Source: Tubulanus polymorphus
Lineage: Eukaryota; Nemertea; Palaeonemertea; Tubulaniformes; Tubulanidae
Reading direction: 5' to 3'
Assembly: GCF_964204645.1 (NCBI RefSeq)
Contig: NC_134036.1
Coordinates: 8,606,704-8,666,703 of the forward strand
Length of the DNA stretch: 60,000 nt
Each line of letters starts with the position of its first letter. Position 1 is the first letter of the stretch. Both the position numbers and the translations under genes were made by a program. Of the stretch, positions 9,604-20,280 are shown piece by piece. Below the pieces are notes generated by a model. It worked only from the letters and a program-made list of their open reading frames with translations, was not told where the DNA came from and did no database searches.

Positions 9604-9894
9604 TTACTTTTTTAGCTTGTAAATTACAATATTACAATATTTTGAATTTAAATGATCATGATCTCTAACTTTTTTATCAAATGTATAAAAACGTTTTTCA
9701 CAATAACAACAATGAGTTGCATAATTAAAATCAATTTCATCCTCTTTTGTCATAACTATTCTTTTATTTTTGTATAATAATTCTGCAAAATCACTTTCTA
9801 ATTCAATTATTTTGTTACAAAAATCATAAACTAAATTTTCACCTCTAAAAGAAATATATTGACTTTCATATAATTCAGGGTAATTTGATTTCAT
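9604..9894 (-). pseudogene. PolB fragment: DHDH zinc-binding insert (endonuclease VII-like)
   Basis: This fragment has two cysteine pairs (CCYC) followed by KVRDHDH. The pattern is shared with recombination endonuclease VII-type zinc domains that lie between ExoI and ExoII in related element polymerases. The frame is lost just after the motif. The next in-line coding (NNLSGYD, ExoII) resumes near 9,600-9,530 in another frame. Confidence 0.55.
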
Positions 9895-10812
9895 GTAAAT
9901 TCCCTAAGCAGCAGCTCTTTGATGAACTTTTTTAACTGTATTACTGTATTTATAATTGGTGGGTCTTGAATTATATCTTCATTTACTTCATTTCCTTTAT
10001 CCATTGATTTTAATAATTGCTTTTTGTTATATATTTCTTTTCTATCTTGATCAGTTAATTCTTTATTCAACGATTCAAAATCCCCATAAATTACAAATGG
10101 AACAATATTTTTAAATTTATGATTAGTAAATTTCAATTTATAATCTTTTTCTGTTGGCATTATTAATTTACAAAAAACTTTATTATCACATAATTCTTTA
10201 TGTTTTAGTAACGCATTCTCAGTTCTAAATTGAGATAAACATTTTCTACATAGATAAATTTTATTATGGTGATCACTTTCTGTTCTAAAGAATAAATCAA
10301 TTTGTTTTAACCACATATAATGTTCATTTTCATCTTTTTTGTAATATAACAAATCTATAGCATTTTCATCATCATTATATTCTGTTAAATATAAAGCTTC
10401 CAATGTATAATCTTTAATATTTTCACCTTTTGTCTTTGGTAATTGCATTAATTCGAATACATTTATTTTTAAATTATTAATTTTTTCTATTTTGGGTATC
10501 ATTTTTATAGTTACTGGATATTGATCAATTTTATATAATGTTTCATATTTCCGGTAATTTGTTATTCTAAAACTATGTGTAATCTTCTGTTGGGTGTAAG
10601 CAACTAATAATTGACCATAGAAAACATTTATTATCTTCATTTTGAATATTTATTACTGCTTTTGTTGTAAATGGTAATTTAATATAAGATGATGCTTTAA
10701 TATCCTTTTCTGTTGTAAAGTTTGAATCTTTTTTAAACATTGTTTTACTTTTTGATGTTTTATTCCTTTTTGTATTATAAACATTTAAATCTAAAAATAT
10801 AATTTCATTCAA
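9891..10812 (-). pseudogene. PolB fragments: DNKCF domain, zinc finger, ExoI
   Basis: Two overlapping frames (10,573-10,812 and 9,891-10,640) shift near 10,600. The first carries YIKLPF and DNKCFLWS...CLHP, a region I associate with the N-terminal part of many invertebrate element polymerases. The second carries CRKC...HKELC, a C2H2 finger, followed by VIYGDFES, the ExoI metal-binding motif of the proofreading domain. About 250 bases upstream (10,813-11,058) also read as coding in two frames. Confidence 0.7.
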
Positions 10813-11058
10813 TGATAAACCAGAACCCTCAAAATATCTTTCTTCAATATGACGTTTAAATTCATTAAATAGTTTTTCTAACTTCTTTTATTTGCGTTTT
10901 TGAAATTATTTCTTCAGAGAGTGTTTGAATATTATAATCCATTTTCTCTTCTGACTTTAAAAAACTTACTTTCCCAGAGATACTAATTTTTGGATATTCA
11001 ACATCTGTTATCAAATCTAGTATTTTTTCTATTATTTCATTAAATTTACTCTAATCTT

Positions 11059-11628
11059 CTATTGTTGTACCTTTAAAAATCTAAATATAATAGCTGCAGG
11101 ACCAATTTTACTACGTAATGTTTCTAATATTTCAATTGTATCTTTTATTTCTAGTGAATCAATATAATTTCTAACATTTTCCATGTAAGGTTTATTTGAA
11201 ATGGATTTAGTTTTTGAAGTTGGTTTTTTTACGTTTTGAGGTTTATCGTCGAAATAAACTTTTCCTAAAACATTATTACTCAAATTTTGATGGTGTTTTT
11301 GTGATTCGAGATGTCTATTATAATTCCTTTTTACTATAAATTCATTACAAACTTCACATTTTATTTCATCCACATTCATATTTTCTAATCGTTCTTTTCT
11401 TTCATTGGAATTTTCTGGAGTTTCAAAATCTATTACATTTTTCATATGATTTGCAGATTTTTCATGTCGTGATTTTTGGGATTTTTTACAATATTGGCAA
11501 TAATATTGATTTTTAATGACATTATTGTTTTCTGTATGTTGTTCATTCTCTGAATCAATTCTGAAATAATTTCTATTAAAACGTTTTGCGACTTTAATCC
11601 GAGTTGTTATGTCGTAATTATTTCCCAA
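11059..11628 (-). pseudogene. PolB fragment: N-terminal zinc-finger region
   Basis: This frame of about 189 codons contains two C2H2-type fingers (YYCQYC with downstream H; IKCEVC with NRHLESQKHH) separated by an acidic linker. The frame opens with TTG, so the real ATG is probably at 11,647 after a one-base shift. The first ~24 codons are repeated at 13,118-13,200 by a later tandem duplication. Zinc fingers of similar spacing are present in the plus-strand gene at 4,408, so both viral proteins use them. Confidence 0.6.
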
Positions 11629-11914
11629 TTTGTTTTTTAAATCTCATGTCCCCGGAAAGCTTCAGTAATATATGGTTGATGTGGTAAAAATTACCGTATT
11701 CAGACAAATTTCTTTTGTACGGTAACACGATCTGAGTGACATACATTTTTTTACTGGAAACCGGTATAGAGTTGCGTTTTAGCGCCAAATAAAAACTCTT
11801 TGCCGATTCATGGACCTATTCTATTAGACTAATAAAAAGGATTCTTGTTCGGTATAGATAATAAATACCTGAGACATTAGAATGATAATCAAAACTTTTT
11901 TAACGGGAACATTT

Positions 11915-12133
11915 TTAACGCTCGCATACAATAACATTTTCGTCATGACCGAATTGATAACTTAACCATGAACGTGTATCCCCTTGTAACCAGCTTAATG
12001 CTGGGCTCCAAAAATGCTTTTCGTACACCCCCTGGAACGATGCCATCCGTTCACTGGCCGTTTCTATGCGGAGATGGCTGTTCATCGAAATATTTGCTCT
12101 GAATGAAATTCTTTTTAACGTAACTCCAGACAT
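11915..12133 (-). other. 72-codon open frame, duplicated at 13,475-13,693
   Basis: The two frames are identical. The peptide is W/S-rich (FQGVYEKHFWSP, WLSYQFG). A diverged relative of the same nucleotide stretch appears on the minus strand near 15,200-15,320 (a ~100-base region around CGTTCCAGG...GGTTACAA). It could be a remnant of a host exon or repeat. Coding status is unproven. Confidence 0.25.
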
Positions 12134-12205
12134 ACCATAGTCTGACCGGTGAACAGAACTCCCTGACCTGGCACGTAGAGCTTACTCTAGTTCATACTTT
12201 CAGGC

Positions 12206-12960
12206 ATCTCTTACAGACTGATTGTACCGTACCCTCAGTCACCTCTCCTTACAGACCGATTGTACTGTACCCTCAGTCATCTCTCCTTACAGACTGATTG
12301 TACTGTACCCTCAGTCATCTCCCCTTTCAGACTGACTGTACTGTACCCTCAGTCATCTCTCCTTACAGACTGATTGTACTGTACCCTCAGTCATCTCCCC
12401 TTTCAGACTGACTGTACTGTACCCTCAGTCATCTCTCCTTACAGACTGATTGTACTGTACCCTCAGTCATCTCCCCTTTCAGACTGACTGTACTGTACCC
12501 TCAGTCATCTCTCCTTACAGACTGATTGTACTGTACCCTCAGTCATCTCCCCTTTCAGACTGACTGTACTGTACCCTCAGTCATCTCTCCTTACAGACTG
12601 ATTGTACTGTACCCTCAGTCATCTCCCCTTTCAGACTGACTGTACTGTACCCTCAGTCATCTCTCCTTGCAGACTGATTGTACTGTACCCTCAGTCATCT
12701 CCCCTTACAGACTGACTGTACTGTACCCTCAGTCATCTCCCCTTACAGACTGATTGTACTGTACCCTCAGTCATCTCCCCTTACAGACTGACTGTACTGT
12801 ACCCTCTGTCATCTCCCCTTACAGACTGATTGTACTGTACACTTAGTCATCTCCCCTTACATACTGGTTGTGTTGTCCTCACTCATCTCTCCTTTCAGAC
12901 TGATGTACTGTATCCTCAGTCATCTCCCCTTGCAGTCTAATTGTATTGTACCAGTCACCG
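12206..12960. repeat. 38-bp satellite, block 1
   Basis: The unit contains GACTGATTGTACTGTACC and TCAGTCATCT. From 12,300 to 12,660 two variants (TTACAGACTGATTG and TTTCAGACTGACTG) alternate strictly, giving a 76-bp higher-order unit. Each unit has the palindrome GTACTGTAC. Open frames across it are artefacts. Confidence 0.95.
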
Positions 12961-13764
12961 GTTGCCAGTACAGTAAAGCATAGTTAAGAACCTTTGCGCG
13001 AATTTGGTCGAAAGCGATGTCGACGGTGAAGTCCACTGACCTCATTACGATCGACAATGTAGATTTACCTCTTCATGCACATAAATGCTAAATGTGTGTG
13101 TACTTCCCGATTTCAAAATTCTGAAATAATTTCTATTAAAACGTTTTGCGACTTTAATCCGAGTTGTTATGTCGTAATTATTTCCCAATTTGTTTTTTAA
13201 ATCTCATGTCCCCGGAAAGCTTCAGTAATATATGGTTGATGTGGTAAAAATTACCGTATTCAGACAAATTTCTTTTGTACGGTAACACGATCTGAGTGAC
13301 ATACATTTTTTTACTGGAAACCGGTATAGAGTTGCGTTTTAGCGCCAAATAAAAACTCTTTGCCGATTCATGGACCTATTCTATTAGACTAATAAAAAGG
13401 ATTCTTGTTCGGTATAGATAATAAATACCTGAGACATTAGAATGATAATCAAAACTTTTTTAACGGGAACATTTTTAACGCTCGCATACAATAACATTTT
13501 CGTCATGACCGAATTGATAACTTAACCATGAACGTGTATCCCCTTGTAACCAGCTTAATGCTGGGCTCCAAAAATGCTTTTCGTACACCCCCTGGAACGA
13601 TGCCATCCGTTCACTGGCCGTTTCTATGCGGAGATGGCTGTTCATCGAAATATTTGCTCTGAATGAAATTCTTTTTAACGTAACTCCAGACATACCATAG
13701 TCTGACCGGTGAACAGAACTCCCTGACCAGGCACGTAGAGCTTACTCTAGTTCATACTTTCAGG

Positions 13765-14790
13765 CATCTCTTACAGACTGATTGTACCGTACCCTCAGTC
13801 ACCTCTCCTACAGACCGATTGTACTGTACCCTCAGTCATCTCTCCTTACAGACTGATTGTACTGTACACTCAGTCATCTCTCCTTGCAGACTGATTGTAC
13901 TGTACCCTCAGTCATCTCTCCTTACAGACTGATTGTACTGTACCCTCAGTCATCTCTCCTTGCAGACTGATTGTACTGTACCCTCAGTCATCACCCCTTA
14001 CAGACTGGTTGTACTGTACTCTCACTCATCTCACCTTACAGACTGATTGTACTGTACCCTCAGTCATCCCTCCTTGCATACTGGTTGTACCGTAGCCTCA
14101 GTCATATCCCCTTACAGACTGATCGTACTATACCTTCAGTCATCTCCCTTGCATACTGATTGTACTGTACACTCAGTCATCTCTCCTTGCAGACTGATTG
14201 TACTGTACCCTCAGTCATCTCTCCTTACAGACTGATTGTACTGTACCCTCAGTCATCTCTCCTTGCAGACTGATTGTACTGTACCCTCAGTCATCACCCC
14301 TTACAGACTGGTTGTACTGTACTCTCACTCATCTTACCTTACAGACTGATCGTACTATACCTTCAGTCATCTCCCCTTGCATACTGATTGTACTGTACCC
14401 TCAGTCATCTCCCCATATAGACTGACTGTACTGTACCCTCAGTCATCTCTCCTTGCAGACTGATTGTACTGTACCCTCATTCATCTTCCTTTATAGACTG
14501 ACTGTACTGTACCCTCAGTCATCTCCCCTTACAGACTGATTGTACTGTACCCTCATTCATCTCCCTTTATAGACTGACTGTACTGTACCCTCAGTCATCT
14601 CCCCTTACAGACTGACTGTACTGTACCCTCTGTCATCTCCCCTTACAGACTGATTGTACTGTGCACTTAGTCATCTCCCCTTACATACTGGTTGTGTTGT
14701 CCTCACTCATCTCTCCTTTCAGACTGATGTACTGTATCCTCAGTCATCTCCCCTTGCAGTCTAATTGTATTGTACCAGTCACCGGTTGCC
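13765..14790. repeat. 38-bp satellite, block 2
   Basis: Same family as block 1, in the second copy of the 1.56-kb duplication. The units are more mixed (TTGCAG, TTACAG, TTGCATACTG, ATATAGACTG), so the satellite has changed since the duplication while the flanks stayed the same. Confidence 0.95.
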
Positions 14791-15479
14791 AGTACAGTAA
14801 AGCATAGTTAAGAACCTTCGCGCGAATTTGGTCGAAAGCGATGTCGACGGTGTTCCCTATCTTTTTATATCGGTGTACAATTGATATCGATAAAGCTTTA
14901 TTTCAATGAATCAGATAGATTTTTTGACATACTTAAAAGGTGGTCTACGATTTTGACATTCGCCGACGAAATGACTCGTCATATAAAGCAATGGAATACG
15001 GACGATATTTCCTTGTCGAAACGATCATTTCGATATCTTTGCTAATCTTTTTGTGCGGTCTGATCAACTCTGGCACAATATACATTCCTGCATGCTGTTA
15101 TCCAGACACTTTGAAATCCATTCCACATCATCGCATGTAAAAAAACGAATTGTGCTTTTGCCGGTCGCCTTTTTTGGCATATTTATAATGCGATGCAACA
15201 CAGAATAACGAGTTGAAGAACAGCCATACAGAACAAATGTATCTCTTTGTAACCTGGTTTCTTGGAAACCCACAAATGTTGTTGTTGCACCGCCTGGAAC
15301 GTGCTGAGGGAGTCGCAATCACAAGTAAAAATGGACCCCAGATCAAAGGTCGATGGGTCGAAAAATGAAATGGTGATAGAGTGCATTTTATAATTTTTGA
15401 ATTTCAACTAATGTATAAGAATAATGAAATTTAAAGTTGAGCCCACCTATAGTTGGCCGCAATATTTCATCTTTTTCTT

Positions 15480-17755
15480 GTACTTTACCCTCAGACATTT
15501 CTCCTCGCAGACTGATTGTATGGTACCTTCAGTGACCCTCAGTCATCTCTCCTTACAGACTGATTGTACTGTACCCTCAGTCATCTCTCCTTGCAGACTG
15601 ATTGTACTGTACCCTCAGTCATCACCCCTTACAGACTGGTTGTACTGTACTCTCACTCATCTCACCTTACAGACTGATCGTACTATACCTTCAGTCATCT
15701 CCCCTTGCATACTGATTGTACTGTACCCTCAGTCATCTCCCCATATAGACTGACTGTACTGTACCCTCAGTCATCTCTCCTTGCAGACTGATTGTACTGT
15801 ACCCTCATTCATCTTCCTTTATAGACTGACTGTACTGTACCCTCAGTCATCTCCCCTTACAGACTGATTGTACTGTACCCTCAGTCATCTCCCCTTGCAT
15901 ACTGATTGTACTGTACCCTCATTCATCTTCCTTTATAGACTGACTGTACTGTACCCTCAGTCATCTCTCCTTACAGACTGATTGTACTGTACCCTCAGTC
16001 ATCTCCCCTTGCATACTGATTGTACTGTACCCTCAGTCATCTCCCCATATAGACTGACTGTACTGTACCCTCAGTCATCTCTCCTTGCAGACTGATTGTA
16101 CTGTACCCTCATTCATCTTCCTTTATAGACTGACTGTACTGTACCCTCAGTCATCTCTCCTTACAGACTGATTGTACTGTACCCTCAGTCATCTCCCCTT
16201 GCATACTGATTGTACTGTACCCTCAGTCATCTCCCCATATAGACTGACTGTACTGTACCCTCAGTCATCTCTCCTTGCAGACTGATTGTACTGTACCCTC
16301 ATTCATCTTCCTTTATAGACTGACTGTACTGTACCCTCAGTCATCTCCCCTTACAGACTGATTGTACTGTACCCTCATTCATCTCCCTTTATAGACTGAC
16401 TGTACTGTACCCTCAGTCATCTCCCCTTACAGACTGATTGTACTGTACCCTCAGTTACCTCCTGTTGCAGACTGATTGTACTGTACCCTCAGTCATCTCT
16501 CCTTGCAGACTGATTGTACTGTACCCTCAGTCATCACCCCTTACAGACTGGTTGTACTGTACTCTCACTCATCTCACCTTACAGACTGATTGTACTGTAC
16601 CCTCAGTCATCCCTCCTTGCAGACTGATTGTACTGTACCCTCATTCATCTCCCTTTATAGACTGACTGTACTGTACCCTCAGTCATCTCCCCTTACAGAC
16701 TGATTGTACTGTATCCTCATTCATCTCCCTTTATAGACTGACTGTACTGTACCCTCAGTCATCTCCCCTTACAGACTGATTGTACTGTACCCTCAGTTAT
16801 CTCCTGTTGCAGACTGATTGTACTGTACCCTCAGTCATATCCCCTTACAGACTGATCGTACTATACCTTCAGTCATCTCCCCTTGTAGACTGATTGTACT
16901 GTACCCTCAGTCATCTCCCCATATAGACTGACTGTACTGTACCCTCAGTCATCTCTCCTTGCAGACTGATTGTACTGTACCCTCAGTCATCTCCCCTTGC
17001 AGACTGATTCTACTGTACCCTCATTCATCTCCCTTTATAGACTGACTGTACTGTACCCTCAGTCATCTCCCCTTACAGACTGATTGTACTGTACCCTCAT
17101 TCATCTCCCTTTATAGACTGACTGTACTGTACCCTCAGTCATCTCCCCTTACAGACTGATTGTACTGTACCCTCAGTTATCTCCTGTTGCAGACTGATTG
17201 TACTGTACCCTCAGTTATCTCTCCTTAAATACTTATTGTACTGTACCCTCAGTCATCTCCTGTTGCAGACTGATTGTACTGTACCCTCAGTTATCTCCTG
17301 TTGCAGACTGATTGTACTGTACCCTCAGTCATCTCACCTTACAGAATGATTGTACTGTACCCTCATTCATCTCTCCTTACAGACTGATTGTGCTGTACCC
17401 TCAGTCATCTCACCTTACAGACTGATTGTACTGTACCCTCAGTCATCTCCCCTTGCAGACTGATTGTACTGTACCCTCAGTCATCTCCCCTTGTAGACTG
17501 ACTGTACTGTACCCTCAGTCATCTCCCCTTACAGACTGACTGTACTGTACCCTCAGTCATCTCCCCTTTTAGACTGACTGTACTGTACCCTCAGTCATCT
17601 TCCTTGCAGACTAATAATTGTACTGTACCCTCAGTCATCTCCCCTTGCAGACTGGTTGTACTGTACCCTCAATCATCTCCCCCCTTGCATACTGATTGTA
17701 CTGTACCCTCAATCATCTCCCCTTGCAGACTGATTGTACTGTACCGTCAGTCAAG
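15480..17755. repeat. 38-bp satellite, block 3
   Basis: About 60 units. A multi-unit order of TTGCAT, ATATAG, TTGCAG, TTTATAG and TTACAG variants recurs between ~15,690 and 16,340, a higher-order repeat of about 190 bases. The array ends abruptly near 17,750 in unique sequence. Confidence 0.95.
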
Positions 17756-18331
17756 GTAGCGTAGGTCGGTTGGTCGTTGCGAGGCGATCGTCGCGAGGAC
17801 CTACGCCCGGTTTAAGGTTTATAAGTGTTACAAGGTAAATTGTAACGACGCTCCAATAAATTAGTCTTGATCTTTCGCATATGATTACATCCCTCATCGC
17901 CCGTCGGTGTTGGAAAAATTGGGTCGATCGGACATAACATGGTCGTCCTGTGATTTGTTTTGCCCAACAATTTTATTTTACCCTGAATTCGGAGGGCCTG
18001 TAGCTTCATGGTGGTTTGTCATTTTTCATTGAAATTCATGATGGGCTCCTTTGTGAAGGGATCTTTAACGTATCAGAGGGGTTTTGCGGTCAATTGTCAC
18101 GCATCAATCGTCGGCTATTTGATACATTTCCTCGCATGCAATTGGAAATACCCAATTATTTTTGTTTTTTTGCCATCAGGGAGGTCAAATAATGAATCAT
18201 ATAGAACTTTTCAGTTCAGTAATTCGTTGTTACCTTCAAAATCTTTTGCAAAATCGTAGCTCATTACATGATTCTACATTACATGGTTCTATGAATGGTT
18301 ACAGTTTCGACGTCATCGGTTTAATCGTGCA

Positions 18332-18440
18332 CGGTCACCAGTGGGCGTTGATTAAGAGAATAACTTAGTATTTCCATATCATGTCGGTCACCAGTGGGCG
18401 TTGATTAAGAGAATAACTTAGTATTTCCATATCATGTCGG
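18332..18440. repeat. 53-bp direct tandem duplication
   Basis: Two exact copies of a 53-base segment beginning CGGTCACCAGTGGGCGTTG. Bases 17,760-18,500 otherwise show no gene that I can support. Confidence 0.9.
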
Positions 18441-18506
18441 TAGCTAGACGTATTTCTTTAACACGATAATTATTTTGCTCATAACAAGCTTTATGATTGA
18501 CGGTGG

Positions 18507-18891
18507 TGTTGCAGACTGAGACAACATGAACAGATAAATGCAGCGGCGTAATTGCAAACTGGTGTTTATTACCGTTTTCTACAATACAAATTAACATTTC
18601 TCATTATATAAATATGTCATAAATGAAATAACTGAATTACAGAATTAATGTACTTGTATATGTACTTACAAATCGTACGCCTAATCGCCAACATGACATT
18701 CGGTGAGTAAAATACAGAGTATTACTACTGGTGACATATCAGTACCTGTTTATATACCAATCAAACCGTCACACACAGTGAGCGGCTTAGGATAAGCTAT
18801 AATACAATATATGCCTTGATATTACAATAATCCTACATAGAAAACTACAAACTGGAATAACATGATAATACTCTAAATTTAAAATCTTACA
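18507..18891 (-). repeat. 3' LTR of the BEL/Pao element
   Basis: TG...CA bounded on the element strand. It matches the other LTR almost throughout; the main difference is a four-base gap (CTATAATAC versus CTATTGTGAATAC). Confidence 0.85.
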
Positions 18892-19019
18892 GCGCCCCCT
18901 TGATACTAGTTACAAATAATGGTGTCAATCAAATAGTTACGATTAATAGCTTAACAACAGTTACAAAGAATTTTAAGTACTTTTCAGACACACAAAACAA
19001 GATCAGATTTCTGAGGCAA

Positions 19020-19590
19020 CATGCATTTAAATTCTTTTGTAACAATAATTAAGACACAGATTCTTCAAGGACACAAACCTTGGTCACGGGCCGTAAATAC
19101 TCAGATCTGTCTGAGGTTCGAATCCTTACAGTTCGCACTCTGCCATCTTCACTTGGGATTGTGCAAACTACACAAAGACCAACCAATGACCAACGTGTCC
19201 TTGGCAAGTTTTCATCAACTAAAAGAACTAAATCATTAACTTTGACATTTTTACAATCGCCAAACCATTTACCTCTTGCAGTGAGGGTCGGAAGGTATTC
19301 CTTCTGTCACCGTCGCCAAAAGTTATCAGCTATGATTTGTGACTTACGCCATTATTTGCGACTATTAATTTCTTGCGTCTCGAATCTACCTGGAGGCATT
19401 ACGTCGCTGGCGCCCCCATGTAAAAAGTGATTCGGAGTGATCGCTGTGAAATCATTAGCATCACTACTGTTGTATGTAAGTGGGCGGCTATTTATCGTCG
19501 CTTCTACTTCTATAAGTGCTGAATGCAGTACTGAATCTGATACACAATTACCCTTTAGGACTACCATAAGTGTTCTCTTTACAGAACCAA
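19020..19590 (-). pseudogene. pol: BEL/Pao integrase C-terminus and DUF5641-like tail (truncated)
   Basis: The frame 19,352-19,567 contains EVEATINSRPLTY and LTPNHFL-type residues (ITPNHFLHGG), diagnostic of the integrase end in Pao elements. Downstream on the minus strand are a WRKSQII/ADNFWRRWQKEYLPTL-like segment and the C-terminal beta domain near 19,330-19,120, with stops. Confidence 0.7.
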
Positions 19591-19866
19591 CTAGCCGCTC
19601 CCATGCCCCTCCAAAATGGGGAGCATGAGCTCAATTTCATCCGCATCTTCTAAAACTGAAACGTATGACTGGTGGGCCGACTGTAGTGATTTTAAACAGC
19701 TAGCAATACGTTGTTTCAACGATTCTCTGTGAAGATCTGACTGTTCTTTCGTTGATTTCACTTTCTCGAGCGAACGAGTAAGCCACCCTGCCAGGCTAGC
19801 ACGAGTGCCCTTTAATTTCTGTCTTCGTTCAGCTGTTGACGGTTGATCCTCGTCTTGAGACATCAT
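19591..19866 (-). pseudogene. gag: BEL/Pao gag N-terminus (truncated)
   Basis: Ninety-one codons begin just inside the 5' LTR, K/E/R-rich and helical, as is usual for the N-terminus of Pao-type gag. The frame is lost at the internal deletion junction near 19,600-19,630. Confidence 0.55.
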
Positions 19867-19886
19867 ACAGCAGATTTATAACTTTA

Positions 19887-20275
19887 TGTTGCAGACTGAG
19901 ACAACATGAAAAGATAAATGCTGCGGCGTAATTGCAAACTGGTGTTTATTACCGTTTTCTACAATACAAATTAACATTGCTCATTATATAAATATGTCAT
20001 AAATGCAATAACTGAATTACAGAATTAATGTACTTGTATATGTACTTACAAATCGTACGCCTAATCGCCAACATGACATTCGGTGAGAAACATACAGAGT
20101 ATTACTACTGGTGACATATCAGTACCTGTTTATATACCAATCAAACCGTCACACACAGTGAGCGGCTTAGGATAAGCTATTGTGAATACAATATATGCCT
20201 TGATATTACAATAATCCTACATAGAAAACTACAAACTGGAATAACATAATAATACTCTAAATATAAAATCTAACA
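19887..20275 (-). repeat. 5' LTR of the BEL/Pao element
   Basis: Upstream LTR in element orientation, followed after 20 bases by the gag ATG at 19,866. Confidence 0.85.
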
Positions 20276-20280
20276 GGTGG

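Larger units (their letters stand above)
5738..11647 (-). pseudogene. polB: Protein-primed family B DNA polymerase of a Polinton/adintovirus-like element (interrupted)
   Basis: This gene replicates the element's linear DNA by protein priming. In coding order it shows two N-terminal zinc fingers, a domain with DNKCF and LHP, and a C2H2 finger. Then come ExoI (YGDFES), a DHDH zinc insert, ExoII (NNLSGYD), ExoIII (YLKSD), motif A (DANNLYG) and motif B (NNSFYG). Motif C is split by an intein, and the gene ends after FVGIRSKMYSY. It is broken by TAA codons near 9,215, 8,780 and 7,790, by at least six frameshifts, by a fold-back element at 7,842-8,649, and by a deletion at the intein 5' junction. 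The probable ATG is at 11,645-11,647, one frame off from the body. It is non-functional as assembled. Confidence 0.85.
11560..14850. repeat. Tandem duplication of a ~1.56-kb segment
   Basis: Sequence at about 11,559-13,032 recurs at about 13,118-14,850, starting within the polymerase 5' end and ending at ...GCGATGTCGACGGTG. The two copies are almost identical outside the satellite portion, including a 72-codon minus-strand frame at 11,915-12,133 and 13,475-13,693. They differ in the number and type of 38-bp satellite units. Bases 13,033-13,117 are a spacer seen only once. Confidence 0.9.
18507..20275 (-). mobile_element. Internally deleted BEL/Pao LTR retrotransposon
   Basis: Two LTRs of 385 and 389 bases (TGTTGCAG...TAACA on the plus strand) bound the element, which is flanked by the 5-bp duplication GGTGG at 18,502-18,506 and 20,276-20,280. 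Coding is on the minus strand: a gag start next to the right (5') LTR joined directly to the end of integrase plus a C-terminal domain. Protease, RT and most of the integrase are missing. A purine tract (AAGGGGGCGC) abuts the 3' LTR at 18,892. The LTRs differ at roughly ten sites, so insertion is fairly recent. Confidence 0.85.

Noticed and set aside
11915-12133. F5/8-type (discoidin) domain in the duplicated 72-codon frame
   Set aside because: The W-rich resemblance is too short and lacks the usual flanking strands.
13895-17755. Several 60-109 codon frames across the satellite
   Set aside because: They are the 38-bp repeat read in three frames, with no codon bias or motif.
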